Of a stretch of 64,000 nucleotides of DNA, positions 25,204 through 36,945 are shown one piece after another. Under the pieces are notes generated by a model. That model ran no database searches, had not been told where the DNA came from, and saw only the letters and a program-made list of their open reading frames with translations. The stretch comes from Amoebidium appalachense (lineage: Eukaryota; Ichthyosporea): assembly GCA_963693365.1 (NCBI GenBank), contig CAVNZM010000009.1, positions 9,734,001 to 9,798,000 of the forward strand, given 5' to 3'. A program made the position numbers and the translations under genes. Every line of letters starts with the position of its first letter. Within the stretch, counting starts at the first letter, position 1.

Positions 25204-26235
25204 TTGGCCCCCCACTTTGCTCCGGCCGAGCTGCTTCGAGCCACCACTACCCTGCAGGAATGCCAGGCCCTGAGTCTCAACCTCGACTCTCGGGCCTTTT
25301 ACTCCCGGGTGCAAAAAGTGTTCATCGATTTCTGTGTGGCATCTCGGCTGCAATCCTCCTCCGGGTCCTCCCTCCCGGCCTCCCCACACACCGTGCAACT
25401 TTTTCTCGCCTGGTGTGCCCAACGAGGGGTACAGGCCTCTTCCTTAACCGGCTACAATTCGGCCATCACCAGGCTCCACCTCGACATGGGCCTCCCTGCT
25501 CCCTACCCCCACGACAAGTCTCTGGCCTGGTTCCTACGGGGGGTGGGCCGATGGCAGCTTTCTCACAACATCCGACCCCGCTCATCCACCAGGGAACCCC
25601 TCCTCCCCTCCCACCTCCACCTACTCCACGGCCAGTGCCCCACCAAGGCCTCCTCGGCCAATCTCCGGCTATGGACGGCCCTCATCGTCGGTTTCTGTGG
25701 TCTCCTCCGTTCAGGGGAATTTACCTCCAAGACCCTGACTTCTTTCGACCCGTCCCGTCACGTTAAACGGAAGGACGTGACCTTCAGCTACACCCCCACC
25801 GGTACTTTGTCCCATGCCACCCTCCACCTGCCAACCTCTAAGACGGATGTACAGGCCCGAGGTGTCAACGTCACCCTAGCTGCCCTGCCCCTCACCCACT
25901 TCTCCCCAGCCCATCTCCTCCGGCAGTTCCTGGATACAACGTCCGGTCAACCCGACGACCCCCTCTTCAGTCTCGGTGGCATCCCCTACACCAAGAGTGC
26001 TTTCTCTGCCGATTTCCGTGCCCTCCTCTCCCGGGCAGGCCTCTCACCCTCCCGGTTTGCCGGACACAGCCTCCGCATCGGGGGGGCCACAGCACTGGCT
26101 GAGGCCGGGGTCGACGACTCCCGGATCAAACAACTCGGCCGGTGGTCCTCCGACTGCTTCCTGATCTATACCCGACTTCGTCCGGCCTCCATTGCTGCCA
26201 CCACCACACGTGTATTCGCCTCTATTCTTAAGTGA
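25204..26235 (+). CDS. Tyrosine recombinase (YR copy 2)
   Basis: A frame of 343 codons; first triplet TTG, so the real start is unclear. N-terminal SAM-like domain (residues 1-140, with a VQLFLAWCAQRGVQASSL segment) and catalytic domain. The expected active-site residues are visible: Arg in GLLRSGEF, HSLR in GHSLRIGGATALAEAG, and the nucleophile Tyr in SSDCFLIYTR, preceded by GRW. It would integrate a circular DNA intermediate by strand exchange, which agrees with the absence of target duplications. Copy 3 encodes an equally long version. Confidence 0.92.
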   Translation: MAPHFAPAELLRATTTLQECQALSLNLDSRAFYSRVQKVFIDFCVASRLQSSSGSSLPASPHTVQLFLAWCAQRGVQASSLTGYNSAITRLHLDMGLPAPYPHDKSLAWFLRGVGRWQLSHNIRPRSSTREPLLPSHLHLLHGQCPTKASSANLRLWTALIVGFCGLLRSGEFTSKTLTSFDPSRHVKRKDVTFSYTPTGTLSHATLHLPTSKTDVQARGVNVTLAALPLTHFSPAHLLRQFLDTTSGQPDDPLFSLGGIPYTKSAFSADFRALLSRAGLSPSRFAGHSLRIGGATALAEAGVDDSRIKQLGRWSSDCFLIYTRLRPASIAATTTRVFASILK

Positions 26236-26263
26236 AACCTTTGGAGCAAGCATACTGCTCTCG

Positions 26264-26922
26264 TGCCGTGGTTTACAACCATTGCAGGTTCACTTTCGTC
26301 CAAGGGGATGTCCCCCTAGAGGCAACACACGTCCCGGAGTAGTTTTTTCATAGAGGTTTTATTTGTGGAAATTATTGACATAAATATTTTTCTGGGTAAA
26401 CACGTAGGATGGGTGTTCGATACCAACATAACCATGTAGGCTTCATTTCGTGTTTTAGCAGTTAGCGGTTGGCTGCCCGCACACGGGCACCTATTAGCCA
26501 GTCAAAACATCAGATACCACAGATCACTAGACCGAGTTATGATTGGCTCGGATCAGATTTCACATATCACTAGATCGATTTTTGATTGGCTCAGATCGGT
26601 AGGCTTAGGTATATAAGCACGACAGTTTTTAGCAGATCAGCAAGCTACAAACACATCTTCTGTGTTTAGCATCCACAGCCTTACAGCTATATATTCCTTT
26701 TCACCCACCCACCTACACCCACACACAACCCCCATTGATCCACACATACGTGCTGTTTTTTCACGGGGCGAAGACTTCCCCCGTTTTTTGGGCACATGGA
26801 CCTCACGGATCAATAAATTGATGACTGGGGGCTTGCCGTGGTTTACAACCATTGCAGGTTCACTTTCGTCCAAGGGGATGTCCCCCTAGAGGCAACACAC
26901 GTCCCGGAATAGTTTTCATAGA
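26264..26922 (+). repeat. B1-A2-B2 terminal array (copy 2)
   Basis: B1 (26264-26354) and B2 (26834-26922) share an 89-bp core, from tgccgtggtttacaacc to agttttcatag. A2 (26355-26703) repeats A1. A short unique stretch (26704-26833) with ccacacatacgtgctg and an AATAAATTG signal lies between A2 and B2. This is the 3' half of the split direct repeat structure. Confidence 0.9.
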
Positions 26923-27789
26923 TTGTCATATTGTATGTGTCCTTACAGTGATTTTATGACGTTTGATGTATGATATCATTATCATACATGGAACATGCCA
27001 TTATGCATGTAAGGATGGTTTTATGACGCACCAAAAAGCACATTGTGCATGTGCATAGCACACCGTTACAACATATGCAAGTGCACATTACGACGTCAAA
27101 TGTATTAATATGCGTCATCTACATTATATGTCGTAATGTCCTCCTATGCATCTGTTTACAACATCGTAATGTAATCTGTAGTAGGATGCAAATCACATCT
27201 TATGATAGGTCATGGGATAGCACAAACCCACCCATGGTATATCCACTGGTTGTGTTTCGGATGTCGGAAAGGGCGCCGGAACGATTGGATTTCGATCTAT
27301 TTTTATAATCAACTGGATGGGTTTGCAGTGCTCCATTGCATTGCTTTACAACATACAATAGACATACATGTGATAGTCATAGGTATTTGATCAAGAGAGT
27401 ATTAATACCATACATTCGATACGTTTACAATGCTCCGTTATATGGCTTTACATCAGACCATAGACATGCATAAGATCGTCCACAGGGTGGCGTTCTGATC
27501 CTCCCGTAGACGGTGTTACGACTGTCTGAATGCTCCCTGGCCGCCGTCATATACCCACCGACTAGACGTCGTATGTTGAATCTATTGCACGTCCATTGCA
27601 CGTCGGTAAGATGGCTACATTGCACATGCATTGAACAAGCACTCGCGGGGGTCTATGTACGTCCATTGGTGCATCGGGTGTCGGACCGAGCATATTACGA
27701 CACATCCATTGGACATCGGGGAGCAATGATATGTATTTGGGGTTAGTTTTGGAGGGGTTGAGGGGTTTCCGATGTCGTCGGGTAGTTTA
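26923..27789. other. Spacer between YR copies 2 and 3
   Basis: About 870 bp of AT-rich unique-looking sequence. Short fragments such as gtccattg, ttacaa and tacat recur, and there is an ATGATATCATTATCAT palindrome-like patch near 26968. I see no gene and no match to the satellite that flanks the other side of copy 2. Confidence 0.5.
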
Positions 27790-28154
27790 GGTTTTATTTG
27801 TGGAAATTATTGACATAAATATTTTTCTGGGTAAACACGTAGGATGGGTGTCCGATATCAACAGGCTTCGTTTCATGTTTTAGCAGTTCGCGTTCGGCTG
27901 CCCGCATACGGGCACCTATTAGCCGATCAAAACATCAGATTCCACAGATCACTAGACCGAGTTTGATTGGCTCAGGATAAGATTTCACATAACACTAGAT
28001 CGGTTTTGATTGGCTCAGTTCGGCAGCCTTAGGTATATAAGCACGACAGTTTTTAGCAGATCAGCAAGCAACAACACATTCTGTGTTTAGCACCTACAGC
28101 TTTACAGCTATATTTTCTTTTCATTCTCTCCCTATCTTTCCCTACGCCGGTCAG

Positions 28155-29089
28155 CATGCCGCCGAAAAAGCGCCAGGCCTCAGCCGCCGCCCCTGCCGCG
28201 GCACCTAAGCGCCTGACCCGCAGAGACCTCCGCCGCGCCCTCCACACCCGGGGAGATTTCCCTGGGGCTGCATCTCGGCCCTGACCTGGATCTACCTGCC
28301 CTGCCCGTGCCCCCCATTACAGGTGAGAACACTGGCGACATTCAGCCGGGCACACTCCCGCTTCCCCCCGCGGATGTGCTGGCAGATTTGCGCGCCAATC
28401 GTTTCGTCGACCTGTATAAGTTCACCCCCGCCGCCCTCCTGGCCCCATCCAAGAAAGGTCAGCATCTGCGCATGGCCGAAGACGGCAGCATCGAGACTGT
28501 TCGCCAAGACAAACCTCTTCCCCTGCGTTCACTCGTCATTTGGATCCAAGCTTGGACCCATTACATGGCCGCCAAGCACCACCTCGGCCTCCCCACGGAC
28601 AAAGAGGTACTTTGGACTCAGCACATCACTCGCCTCAGCACCCGATACCCGTGGGCCCAGATCCACAACTATGACGTATACGCCCGAACCGTTGCCCACC
28701 AGCAGGGTCGGGCTCCGATCGAGTGTCCCAACCTGCTCGCCCAACTCCACCAGGATCTCCTCCTGCCACCCACTCTGGTCATACCGGACGCCTGTCAGCG
28801 CTGCGGCTTCCCCGACCACCACAGCGCGGCCTGCCCCATGTACCCCAAGCCCGGCTGTGGTCTTGATGGTTTCGAGCCGCCCCACAAGCCCGGCGGGGGC
28901 CAAACCCCCAACCGACCCGGCCCGCAACCCGGCCCGGCACCACCGGCCCGACCCGTGGATCTACCCGCGACACACTGCAGGAATTTCCACAACGGTCGGT
29001 CCTGCGCTAAGCAGCCCTGCCCCTTCTCCCACGTGTGCCCGCTCTGCTCTGGCACACACCCCCGCAAAGACTGCAAGCACATTGCCTAG
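28155..29089 (+). pseudogene. gag: Gag remnant of YR copy 3
   Basis: The leader MPPKKRQAS is joined by a deletion of about 300 bp to a downstream segment in the wrong frame and stops soon after. The remaining frame, from about 28307 to 29089, matches copy 2 gag through the zinc fingers (CQRCGFPDHHSAAC; CRNFHNGRSC). Not a full protein as it stands. Confidence 0.85.
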
Positions 29090-29500
29090 TCTACGCGCAC
29101 ACCCACACCCACAGATAGAACATAGGGGCTAGGAGCTAGGTTACACGGGTCCAAGGACACGGAGCTCGGGAAAAACGGGGCGCTAGGGCTGAGTAACAAT
29201 TTTCGCAGGCCAACTACGGCGCCCGCGCGCGCCAAGAATAAATGTCCCTACACAAAGACGTTATTCTGGCCACTGCACATAATTTTACTCCCCCCCCCCC
29301 ATCCCACGAGCCTCCCCCCCTTACACTCACCTAGCACTCCCTCCCCCCCCCCTTCTTCTAACTCTGTGTACGCCCACACCCGCGCGTGCTCGGGCATCCC
29401 CTGCACAGGGCCCCGCTGCCCTCCCTGCAAACCCTCCCTCGGGCCCTGCTGCCCTACTCTAAACCCACCGGGGCCCTGCTGCCCCCCCCCCCCCCCCCCC

Positions 29501-30402
29501 TGTCATCTTCACTTGATTCTCAGCAAGACTTAAAAGACAAAAAATCTTAACATAATGACCTTGGTCATTTTCCGGGATTATGTTAGCGCTTTTAACAAGG
29601 GGGCCAATACATTTAGCATAATAGTTCATAAGGCAATCAGGACCCTTATAAACCCCCATTATTTAGTACAGTATGTGAATGTGAAAGGGTTTAGTGTCAT
29701 CTTCACTTGATTCTCAGCAAGACTTAGAAGTTGAGTTTTGTATTTATTTATTAGTTGTTATAGTTTGTTTCCTTTTCCTTTCTTCATTTCTTTCTTTCTT
29801 TTCCGTTTCCGTGTACACGACATCTTAGATCTGTGTACGTATCGACATACTTAGCTCGCGCACACGTATTGTCGTTTGCGTCAAAATCTATATATGTCAT
29901 CCAATCATATCTCGTTTGTATTTTCCCAAATATAGTAACTTACATTCCTTTCTCATTCCTTTCCCACGACGTAGCATTGTGCTATGTTCTTCAACTATTA
30001 GGAATAATTATATTTAGACGTGTTATGATAAGAACATGTATAAATATATGTTATGAATTAATAGTTACATAAGTGGTTTCATTTTATTAAATGTTTCCGT
30101 GCTTTTATTAGAAGTTTCTTTCATTAGAGGATTGAGTTTTATATTCTAAATGTCGACAGACATTTTATTCGATATATTTTACACTCATAGTTTTCGTCCT
30201 TTTGATTGGTTTATCGTTTCACATTCCCAAGTATAAAAGGGACCTCATCTTGAAATAAATCATAAGCAGTCGTATTCATTTCCTATGGTTCCAGAAATCG
30301 TTCCTCCTCTCCGGTTGTGTTTTTCCCGTGTGTCTTTGTGTTGTGTATATCATAACACCCATCTGTGCTCTCTGCTTCTCCGTTTACCCACACAAAATAA
30401 CA
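29501..30402 (+). mobile_element. Solo LTR inserted in a poly-C tract
   Basis: A 902-bp block begins TGTCATCTTC and ends AAAATAACA, giving TG...CA ends, and is flanked by C runs on both sides (so a CCCCC duplication is possible but not provable). It contains a TATA-like box, agtataaaaggg (about 30231), and AATAAATC about 20 bp later, a typical U3/R arrangement. Its first 32 bases recur at 29695, an internal duplication. No coding region. It differs from the solo LTR at 1208-2132. Confidence 0.68.
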
Positions 30403-30767
30403 CCCCCCCCCCCGATGCCGGGATCTCCCCGAGGGTGCCCCACCCTTGCTAACCACCCCCTTCCCCCCGAGGCTCAGCCCCCGGAGGCCCGCCCGCTGCC
30501 CCGGAGGCCCGCCCGCTGCCCCAACACCACGGTGACACCTCCCGCCTCCGGGAGCTGCTGGCCCCCCTACCCAGCCCAATCATTCGCCGCGCAGCTCCTA
30601 CGTAACCAACTTCTCCGGACCCAACGACTCCGACCTTACCTGCAACCGGAGCCCTGCCCCTTCCCTTCTGGGTCCACAAATTCTTATCCCTTCCCCTGGG
30701 CTCACCCCCCCCCCCCCCGGCCCCCCCCCCCCCCCCAGATCTCCCCTTCCGGAGCAACGCTGGCCGA

Positions 30768-31799
30768 TTGGCCCCCCACTTTGCTCCGGCCGAGCTGCTT
30801 CGTGCCACCACTACCCTGCAGGAATGCCAGGCCCTGAGTCTCAACCTCGACTCTCGGGCCTTTTACTCCCGGGTGCAAAAAATATTCATCGATTTTTGTG
30901 TGGCATCTCGGCTGCAATCCTCCGCCGGGTCCTCCCTCCCGGCCTCCCCCCACACCGTGCAGCTTTTTCTCGCCTGTTGTGCCCAACGAGGGGTACAGGC
31001 CTCTTCCTTGGCCGGCTACAATTCGGCCATCACCAGACTCCACCTCGACATGGGCCTCCCTGCTCCCTACCCCCACGACAAGTCTCTGGCCTGGTTCCTC
31101 CGAGGGGTGGGCAGATGGCAGCTTTCTCACAACATCCGACCCCGATCATCCACCAGGGAGCCCCTCCTGCCCTCCCACCTCAGCCTACTCCATGGCCAGT
31201 GCCCTACCAAGGCCTCCTCGGCCAATCTACGGCTATGGACGGCCCTCATCGTCGGTTTCTATGGTCTCCTCCGTTCAGGGGGATTTACCTCCAAGACCCT
31301 GACTTCTTTCGACCCGTCCCGTCATGTTAAACGGAAAGACGTGACCTTCACCTACACCCCCACCGGTATTTTGTCCCATGCCACCCTCCACCTGCCAACC
31401 TCTAAGACGGATGTACAGGCCCGAGGTGTCAACGTCACTCTAGCTGCCCTGCCCCTCACCCACTTCTCCCCAGCCCATCTCCTCCGTCAGTTCCTGGATA
31501 CAACGTCCGGTCAACCCGACGACCCCCTCTTCAGTCTCGGTGGCATCCCCTACACCAAGAGTGCTTTCTCTGCCGACTTCCGTGCCCTCCTCTCCCGGGC
31601 AGGCCTCTCACCCTCCCGGTTTGCCGGACACAGCCTCCGCATCGGGGGGGCCACAGCACTGGCTGAGGCCGGGGTCGACGACTCCCGGATCAAACAACTC
31701 GGCAGGTGGTCCTCCGACTGTTTCCTGATCTATACCCGACTTCGTCCGGCCTCCATTGCTGCCACTACCACACGTGTATTCGCCTCTATTCTTAAGTGA
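30768..31799 (+). CDS. Tyrosine recombinase (YR copy 3)
   Basis: 343 codons, same length as copy 2 and nearly identical. Active-site Arg (GLLRSGG), HSLR and Tyr (LIYTR) are all present. GEF is changed to GGF just after the first Arg. As in copy 2 there is no early ATG; upstream, a split poly-C tract (30707-30736) precedes it. Since gag and RT are broken, this copy could supply recombinase but not reverse transcription. Confidence 0.88.
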   Translation: MAPHFAPAELLRATTTLQECQALSLNLDSRAFYSRVQKIFIDFCVASRLQSSAGSSLPASPHTVQLFLACCAQRGVQASSLAGYNSAITRLHLDMGLPAPYPHDKSLAWFLRGVGRWQLSHNIRPRSSTREPLLPSHLSLLHGQCPTKASSANLRLWTALIVGFYGLLRSGGFTSKTLTSFDPSRHVKRKDVTFTYTPTGILSHATLHLPTSKTDVQARGVNVTLAALPLTHFSPAHLLRQFLDTTSGQPDDPLFSLGGIPYTKSAFSADFRALLSRAGLSPSRFAGHSLRIGGATALAEAGVDDSRIKQLGRWSSDCFLIYTRLRPASIAATTTRVFASILK

Positions 31800-32472
31800 A
31801 ACCTTTGGAGCAAGCATACTGCTCTCGTGCCGTGGTTTACAACCATTGCAGGTTCACTTTCGTCCAAGGGGATGTCCCCCTAGAGGCAACACACGTCCCG
31901 GAGTAGTTTTCATAGAGGTTTTATTTGTGGAAATTATTGACATAAATATTTTTCTGGGTAAACACGTAGGATGGGTGTCCGATATCAACAGGCTTCGTTT
32001 CATGTTTTAGCAGTTCGCGTTCGGCTGCCCGCATACGGGCACCTATTAGCCGATCAAAACATCAGATTCCACAGATCACTAGACCGAGTTTGATTGGCTC
32101 AGGATAAGATTTCACATAACACTAGATCGGTTTTGATTGGCTCAGTTCGGCAGCCTTAGGTATATAAGCACGACAGTTTTTAGCAGATCAGCAAGCAACA
32201 ACACATCTTCTGTGTTTAGCACCTACAGCTTTACAGCTATATTTTCTTTTCACCCACCCACCTACACCCTACACTCAACCCCCATTGATCCCCACATACG
32301 TGCTGTTTTTTCACGGGGCGAAGACTTCCCCCGTTTTTTGGGCACAAGGACCTCACGGATCAATAAATTGATGACTGGGGGCTTGCCGTGGTTTACAACC
32401 ATTGCAGGTTCACTTTCGTCCAAGGGGATGTCCCCCTAGAGGCAACACACGTCCCGGAGTAGTTTTCATAGA

Positions 32473-33392
32473 CGACAGCTTTTGGATGCCGCAACAAGAT
32501 TGCTGATGGTGTGGTACGATAAGCATGCACCACAAAAGGAAGTACACTATCCCAGTCAGCGTGCTCCATATCCACATATTTTGCTAAACACGATTGAAAC
32601 ACTGCATGTGCACGTTCAGCAACGCCATTAGCTTGAGGGTGGTAAGCAGACGTATGCAACAATGACACACCCAACAGTTTACACACCTCACTCATTATTT
32701 CAGACAAAAATGAGCTACCCCTATCACTTAACACAGAACGGGGGGGGCCAAAACGAAGACAAACATGATGCAAAAACACACGTGCCAACGTCACTGCATC
32801 ACTTGAACGAATAGGGACAGTTTCAGTCCAACGTGTAGCTAAATCAGTGAGAGTAACAATATAATGATTACCCTGCACTGTTTCGGGGGAAAGGCCCCAT
32901 CACCTCCATAGCTACCCGTTCAAAAGCCTTAATAAAAGTACCATGATACTGGGGGACCCGACTTCGCATGTGTGTGGATTGATTGTGAAATGCACATGCA
33001 TGACATCCCAACACCTTTCTCTCCACATCCTTACTCATGCCAGGCCAATAATAATTCACTTGCACACGTTGATATGTACGGGACACACCTAAATGACCCG
33101 CCCACGGAGCATCATGCATGTGTTCAAGCACCATATCAACCAAACGATGGGGAACCTACAAACGTTGACCTTGTGGCCCACTTAAATGATAAAGAACACC
33201 ATCTTGCAACACACATTGGAGAGCACACCTTTTTGTACGATTTTCCCATGTCCGACGTTGGCCTTTGGTGGGTTTATCCACCGAAAAAACCATATCCCCT
33301 GGACGTTGCTCCACTTGACATATCACGTCGTGCAAAAACCTGTCACTGCGTTGTGACGACACCACCTGTTCCTGAAAAACAGGTGTAGAAAA
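32473..33392 (-). pseudogene. Gypsy integrase, 3'-truncated
   Basis: It carries the H2C2 zinc region (HMHDAPWAGHLGVSRTYQRV, then CHACAF) and the DDE core with LTDLATRWTE, SDRGSSFLS and SAYHPQANGVAERAH. An in-frame TAG interrupts at about 33156, and the YVD...HADW frame shift near 32870 separates two segments. The protein ends abruptly after HPKAV at the YR copy 3 boundary. It would otherwise integrate gypsy cDNA. Confidence 0.88.
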
Positions 33393-34176
33393 CTGGGAAG
33401 GAGAGGTGAACGAATTCGGGGTCTGTTGTTTTGTACGGGTCTAAGGGAGCAGAGTGCACAGAGGTGTCATGTAAAACACGACTAACACATTAATGAGAGG
33501 GCAATCGGAGTTGTTCACGAGACATTGAAAGATTCAAACAACAACTGATTCTTTATTGTGCTCTCGGTTCCTTTTGTACTTGCGACTTATCACCTTATCA
33601 CAACTAAAGAGGGAGAACCAATCGGTTCTATCAGAAGATAGAAAACCACATTCTGACAGAGCATACGCATTCCAACTTCCGATTAAACTAAAGTTTAGAA
33701 ACTCTTACTTAAATAAATTAAGTAATTATACATCTAGTCACTATTAACTCACATATATATTTATGTTCGTCTCTTATAAAGAAACTTATTTAAATACATA
33801 TATTTCCTAATAGTCGACACTCTCAAAGTGAAGACACTTTGCAATAAACCGAATTCCATATATATCTATTGTCCAATCACAACACACATATATTAACAGA
33901 CAGGAATGCACAACACAATCTACAGATGTACTCGCTCGCGACTATTGGCGAGCCATCCTTTTGAGAACAAAACTAAGCCATTTTGAAATAAAGGAAAGAC
34001 AACGAGTGAGGCTAGCCAATCACGCTACCTCTCAGATAAACAGAGGAGAGCAAACAGAAATAAAATACAATAAGTTCTTATCAGGCAAGAGAGCCAGGTG
34101 TGCACAGATCTACAGATATCTGTGCCCACAGAAAGAAGGGAGAGAGAGATACGGGGGGGGGGGGGGGGGGGGGGGG

Positions 34177-34242
<66 letters not shown>

Positions 34243-34293
34243 ACAAAGAAGGAAAGCAGACACGAATAAAAACAAGCTAAGACACATACATAC
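33393..34293 (-). other. Intron-like 901-bp block within gypsy pol
   Basis: It separates RNase H from integrase. On the minus strand it begins GTATGT after GAA and ends TTCCCAG before TTTTCTACA; both edges are phase 0, so removal would join the two domains in frame. It contains (GA)n next to poly-G (34154-34240), AATAAA near 33552, and an imperfect inverted repeat (tgtgcacagat/atctgtgcccaca, 34098-34131). Its length is close to the two solo LTRs, but no TG...CA ends with a target duplication were found. It may be an acquired intron or an insertion. Confidence 0.45.
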
Positions 34294-36270
34294 TTCAAGG
34301 CTCTTGCTGTCATACATGGTGACGTATTCCAACAGGGTCCCACTGTGTACCGGGGCCCCTACCTTCACCATACTATCCTTAAGAGAGGAGATGTCTACTT
34401 CAGCAGCCCACACATGCTGATTTGACACGTTGATTGAATCTACTTCAACATTTACTCCATCAAAAGGGTGTGTTTGGGTGAATTTATCATACTCGATGTA
34501 TGCATTTCTACTGAGTGCATCACAATCTTTCATACTTTCACCTTTTGCATAAAAAGCCTTGTAATCAAACGAAGCTAACTCTGCAGCCCACCGTTGCATG
34601 CGTTCGTTGGTTAGCTTAGTAAGACCTTTCATGGCTAAAGTAGGTTTGTGATCAGAATACACCTCAAACGTCCTACCTACCAAAATATGTCTCCACTCTT
34701 TGGTAATGAAATGATAGATAGCATGACTTTCCCGTTCTGGATTACTGTAACGTCGTTCCGTGGGGGAAAATACTCGACTGCCATATGCAACTACTCTATC
34801 TACTTTATCCTGTTCTTGATACAGTATGCCACCCTCACTGACTAAACTGGCATCTACCCGAACTCGGAAAATACCTTGTGTGGGGGAGAAATCGGGGTGA
34901 ACGAGAACATTATCACTTACCAATACTTCTTTTAACCGTTCAAAAGCTTCTAAAGCTTCAGAATCCCACAACACGGGGGCTTTTCTGTCACCACCTGTCT
35001 GCTTAGTAAGAGGGTGACCAATTTCGGCATACCTCCGTATAAAACGACGGAGGTAATTGGTTAGTCCTAGAAACTGCCTGAGCTGAGTGACCGTTTTAGG
35101 GTGAGGCCATTCTGTAATAGCCTTGATTTTACTAGGATCAGGAATAACACCATCCTTCGTGATCCTATGACCCACTGGCAGGAATTTAACATCTTGCACC
35201 CCCACTATGGTCTTTTTACCACTCACTTTCACACCAGCAGCTTCCAACACAGAGAACACTTTTTCACAATTAGAACTTACTAATTCTTCAAACGTTCTCC
35301 CTTTGACACATGCGTCATCCATATAACACGCCGTATATGATAAACACGGGCGCAAGATATCGCGCATAATACGACACAAATTTGCAGGTGCATGCACAAG
35401 ACCTTGGGGCATCACAGTAAACTGCCACAACTCACCATCGAATGCAAAAGCAGTCTTCTCCTTATCCTCTTCCCTAAGCCGACACTGAAAAAATGCATTT
35501 TTCAAATCGAGGACACAGAACCACTTATAGCCATGAAAACTATCAAGTAATTCATCAATACGGGGAAGGGGAAAGAGATCCTTTTTAGTGACAGAGTTAA
35601 GGCCGCGTAGGTCTGTGCACATCCTGTAGGACCCGTTTGGTTTTTTAATTAAAAGTACCGGTGACCGCCACTGACTTTTACTAGGCTCTAAAATCTGCAT
35701 TTCTCGAAATTCACTAATCATTTGCCTACCTGACTCTAATTTCGATTGCTCCATTCGATACTGAGGCATCACCACAGGACTGGCATCACCTGTATCAATT
35801 GCCACTGTATATCCCTTCACAAAACCGTGATCTTTTGGATGCCTAAGAAATACATTTTTGACTCGATTTAACATGGGAAGAATTAATGCACGTTGCTGAT
35901 CCGTCCAACCTGGATCTACCATACCCCAGGGGAGACTCACTTCACCGGAATCACCCTCCCTGTTACAGTTACTACTTGCACCTTCACCTGCACACACTCC
36001 GTCTGCTTTACCAATATCATCACTAGAAGGGCCCTTTTCTGTGGATGAGGGATTGACACCTACTGCATCGGACTGAGGACCAGACACCGTGGTAACCGCA
36101 GACACTGAAACACCATCAACCGTAGGCGAGCGACTTCCTGTTGGTGTTGATGTCTCGGGCTGGCCACATGCTTCCGGATTACTAGGTTTATCTGAAGGTA
36201 GCTCGGGGGTGGGGATAACTATTTCTGCAACAACTGTATCGAAAGGCAGCTGCCCTTCGATATATCCCAA
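34294..36270 (-). CDS. pol: Gypsy reverse transcriptase-RNase H (partial polyprotein)
   Basis: An uninterrupted coding segment of about 658 codons, cut from its protease by YR copy 4. The N-terminal 150 residues are a Ser/Pro-rich linker. RT blocks include KSQWRSPVLLIKKPNGSYRMC, LDLKNAFFQCRL, MPQGLVHAPANL and the catalytic YMDDACVKG, then FLGLTNYLRRFI. RNase H follows: RVDASLVSEGGIL, SNPERESHAIYHF and YSDHKPTLAM. All key blocks are retained with no stop, which suggests the gypsy element was young when interrupted. Confidence 0.92.
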
Positions 36271-36945
36271 TCTATGAAAACTACTCCGGGACGTGTGTTG
36301 CCTCTAGGGGGACATCCCCTTGGACGAAAGTGAACCTGCAATGGTTGTAAACCACGGCAAGCCCCCAGTCATCAATTTATTGATCCGTGAGGTCCATGTG
36401 CCCAAAAAACGGGGGAAGTCTTCGCCCCGTGAAAAAACAGCACGTATGTGTGGATCAATGGGGGTTGTGTGTGGGTGTAGGTGGGTGGGTGAAAAGGAAT
36501 ATATAGCTGTAAGGCTGTGGATGCTAAACACAGAAGATGTGTTTGTAGCTTGCTGATCTGCTAAAAACTGTCGTGCTTATATACCTAAGCCTACCGATCT
36601 GAGCCAATCAAAAATCGATCTAGTGATATGTGAAATCTGATCCGAGCCAATCATAACTCGGTCTAGTGATCTGTGGTATCTGATGTTTTGACTGGCTAAT
36701 AGGTGCCCGTGTGCGGGCAGCCAACCGCTAACTGCTAAAACATGAAACGAAGCCTGTTGATATCGGACACCCATCCTACGTGTTTACCCAGAAAAATATT
36801 TATGTCAATAATTTCCACAAATAAAACCTCTATGAAAACTACTCCGGGACGTGTGTTGCCTCTAGGGGGACATCCCCTTGGACGAAAGTGAACCTGCAAT
36901 GGTTGTAAACCACGGCACGAGAGCAGTATGCTTGCTCCAAAGGTT

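Larger units (their letters stand above)
21461..26922 (+). mobile_element. YR retrotransposon copy 2, apparently full length
   Basis: The 5462-bp element has the A1-ORFs-B1-A2-B2 split direct repeats of PAT/Ngaro/Kangaroo-type elements: A1 21461-21809, B1 26264-26354, A2 26355-26703, B2 26834-26922. A1 and A2 are both 349 bp and nearly identical. Order of genes is gag, RT-RNase H, tyrosine recombinase. No target-site duplication is seen. This is the only copy here with all three reading frames open, so it is the candidate autonomous source for the family. Confidence 0.92.
27790..32472 (+). mobile_element. YR retrotransposon copy 3, RT-deleted, recombinase intact
   Basis: Repeats: A1 27790-28123, B1 31828-31916, A2 31917-32252, B2 32384-32472. 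A repeats are type I (gatatcaacaggcttcg) like copy 1. The gag is shortened, RT-RNase H is deleted with the same junction seen in copy 1 (near 30600), and the recombinase frame is open. A solo LTR interrupts a poly-C tract at 29501-30402. The right end abuts the integrase region of a Ty3/gypsy element, but the left flank is not recognisable gypsy DNA. Confidence 0.9.
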
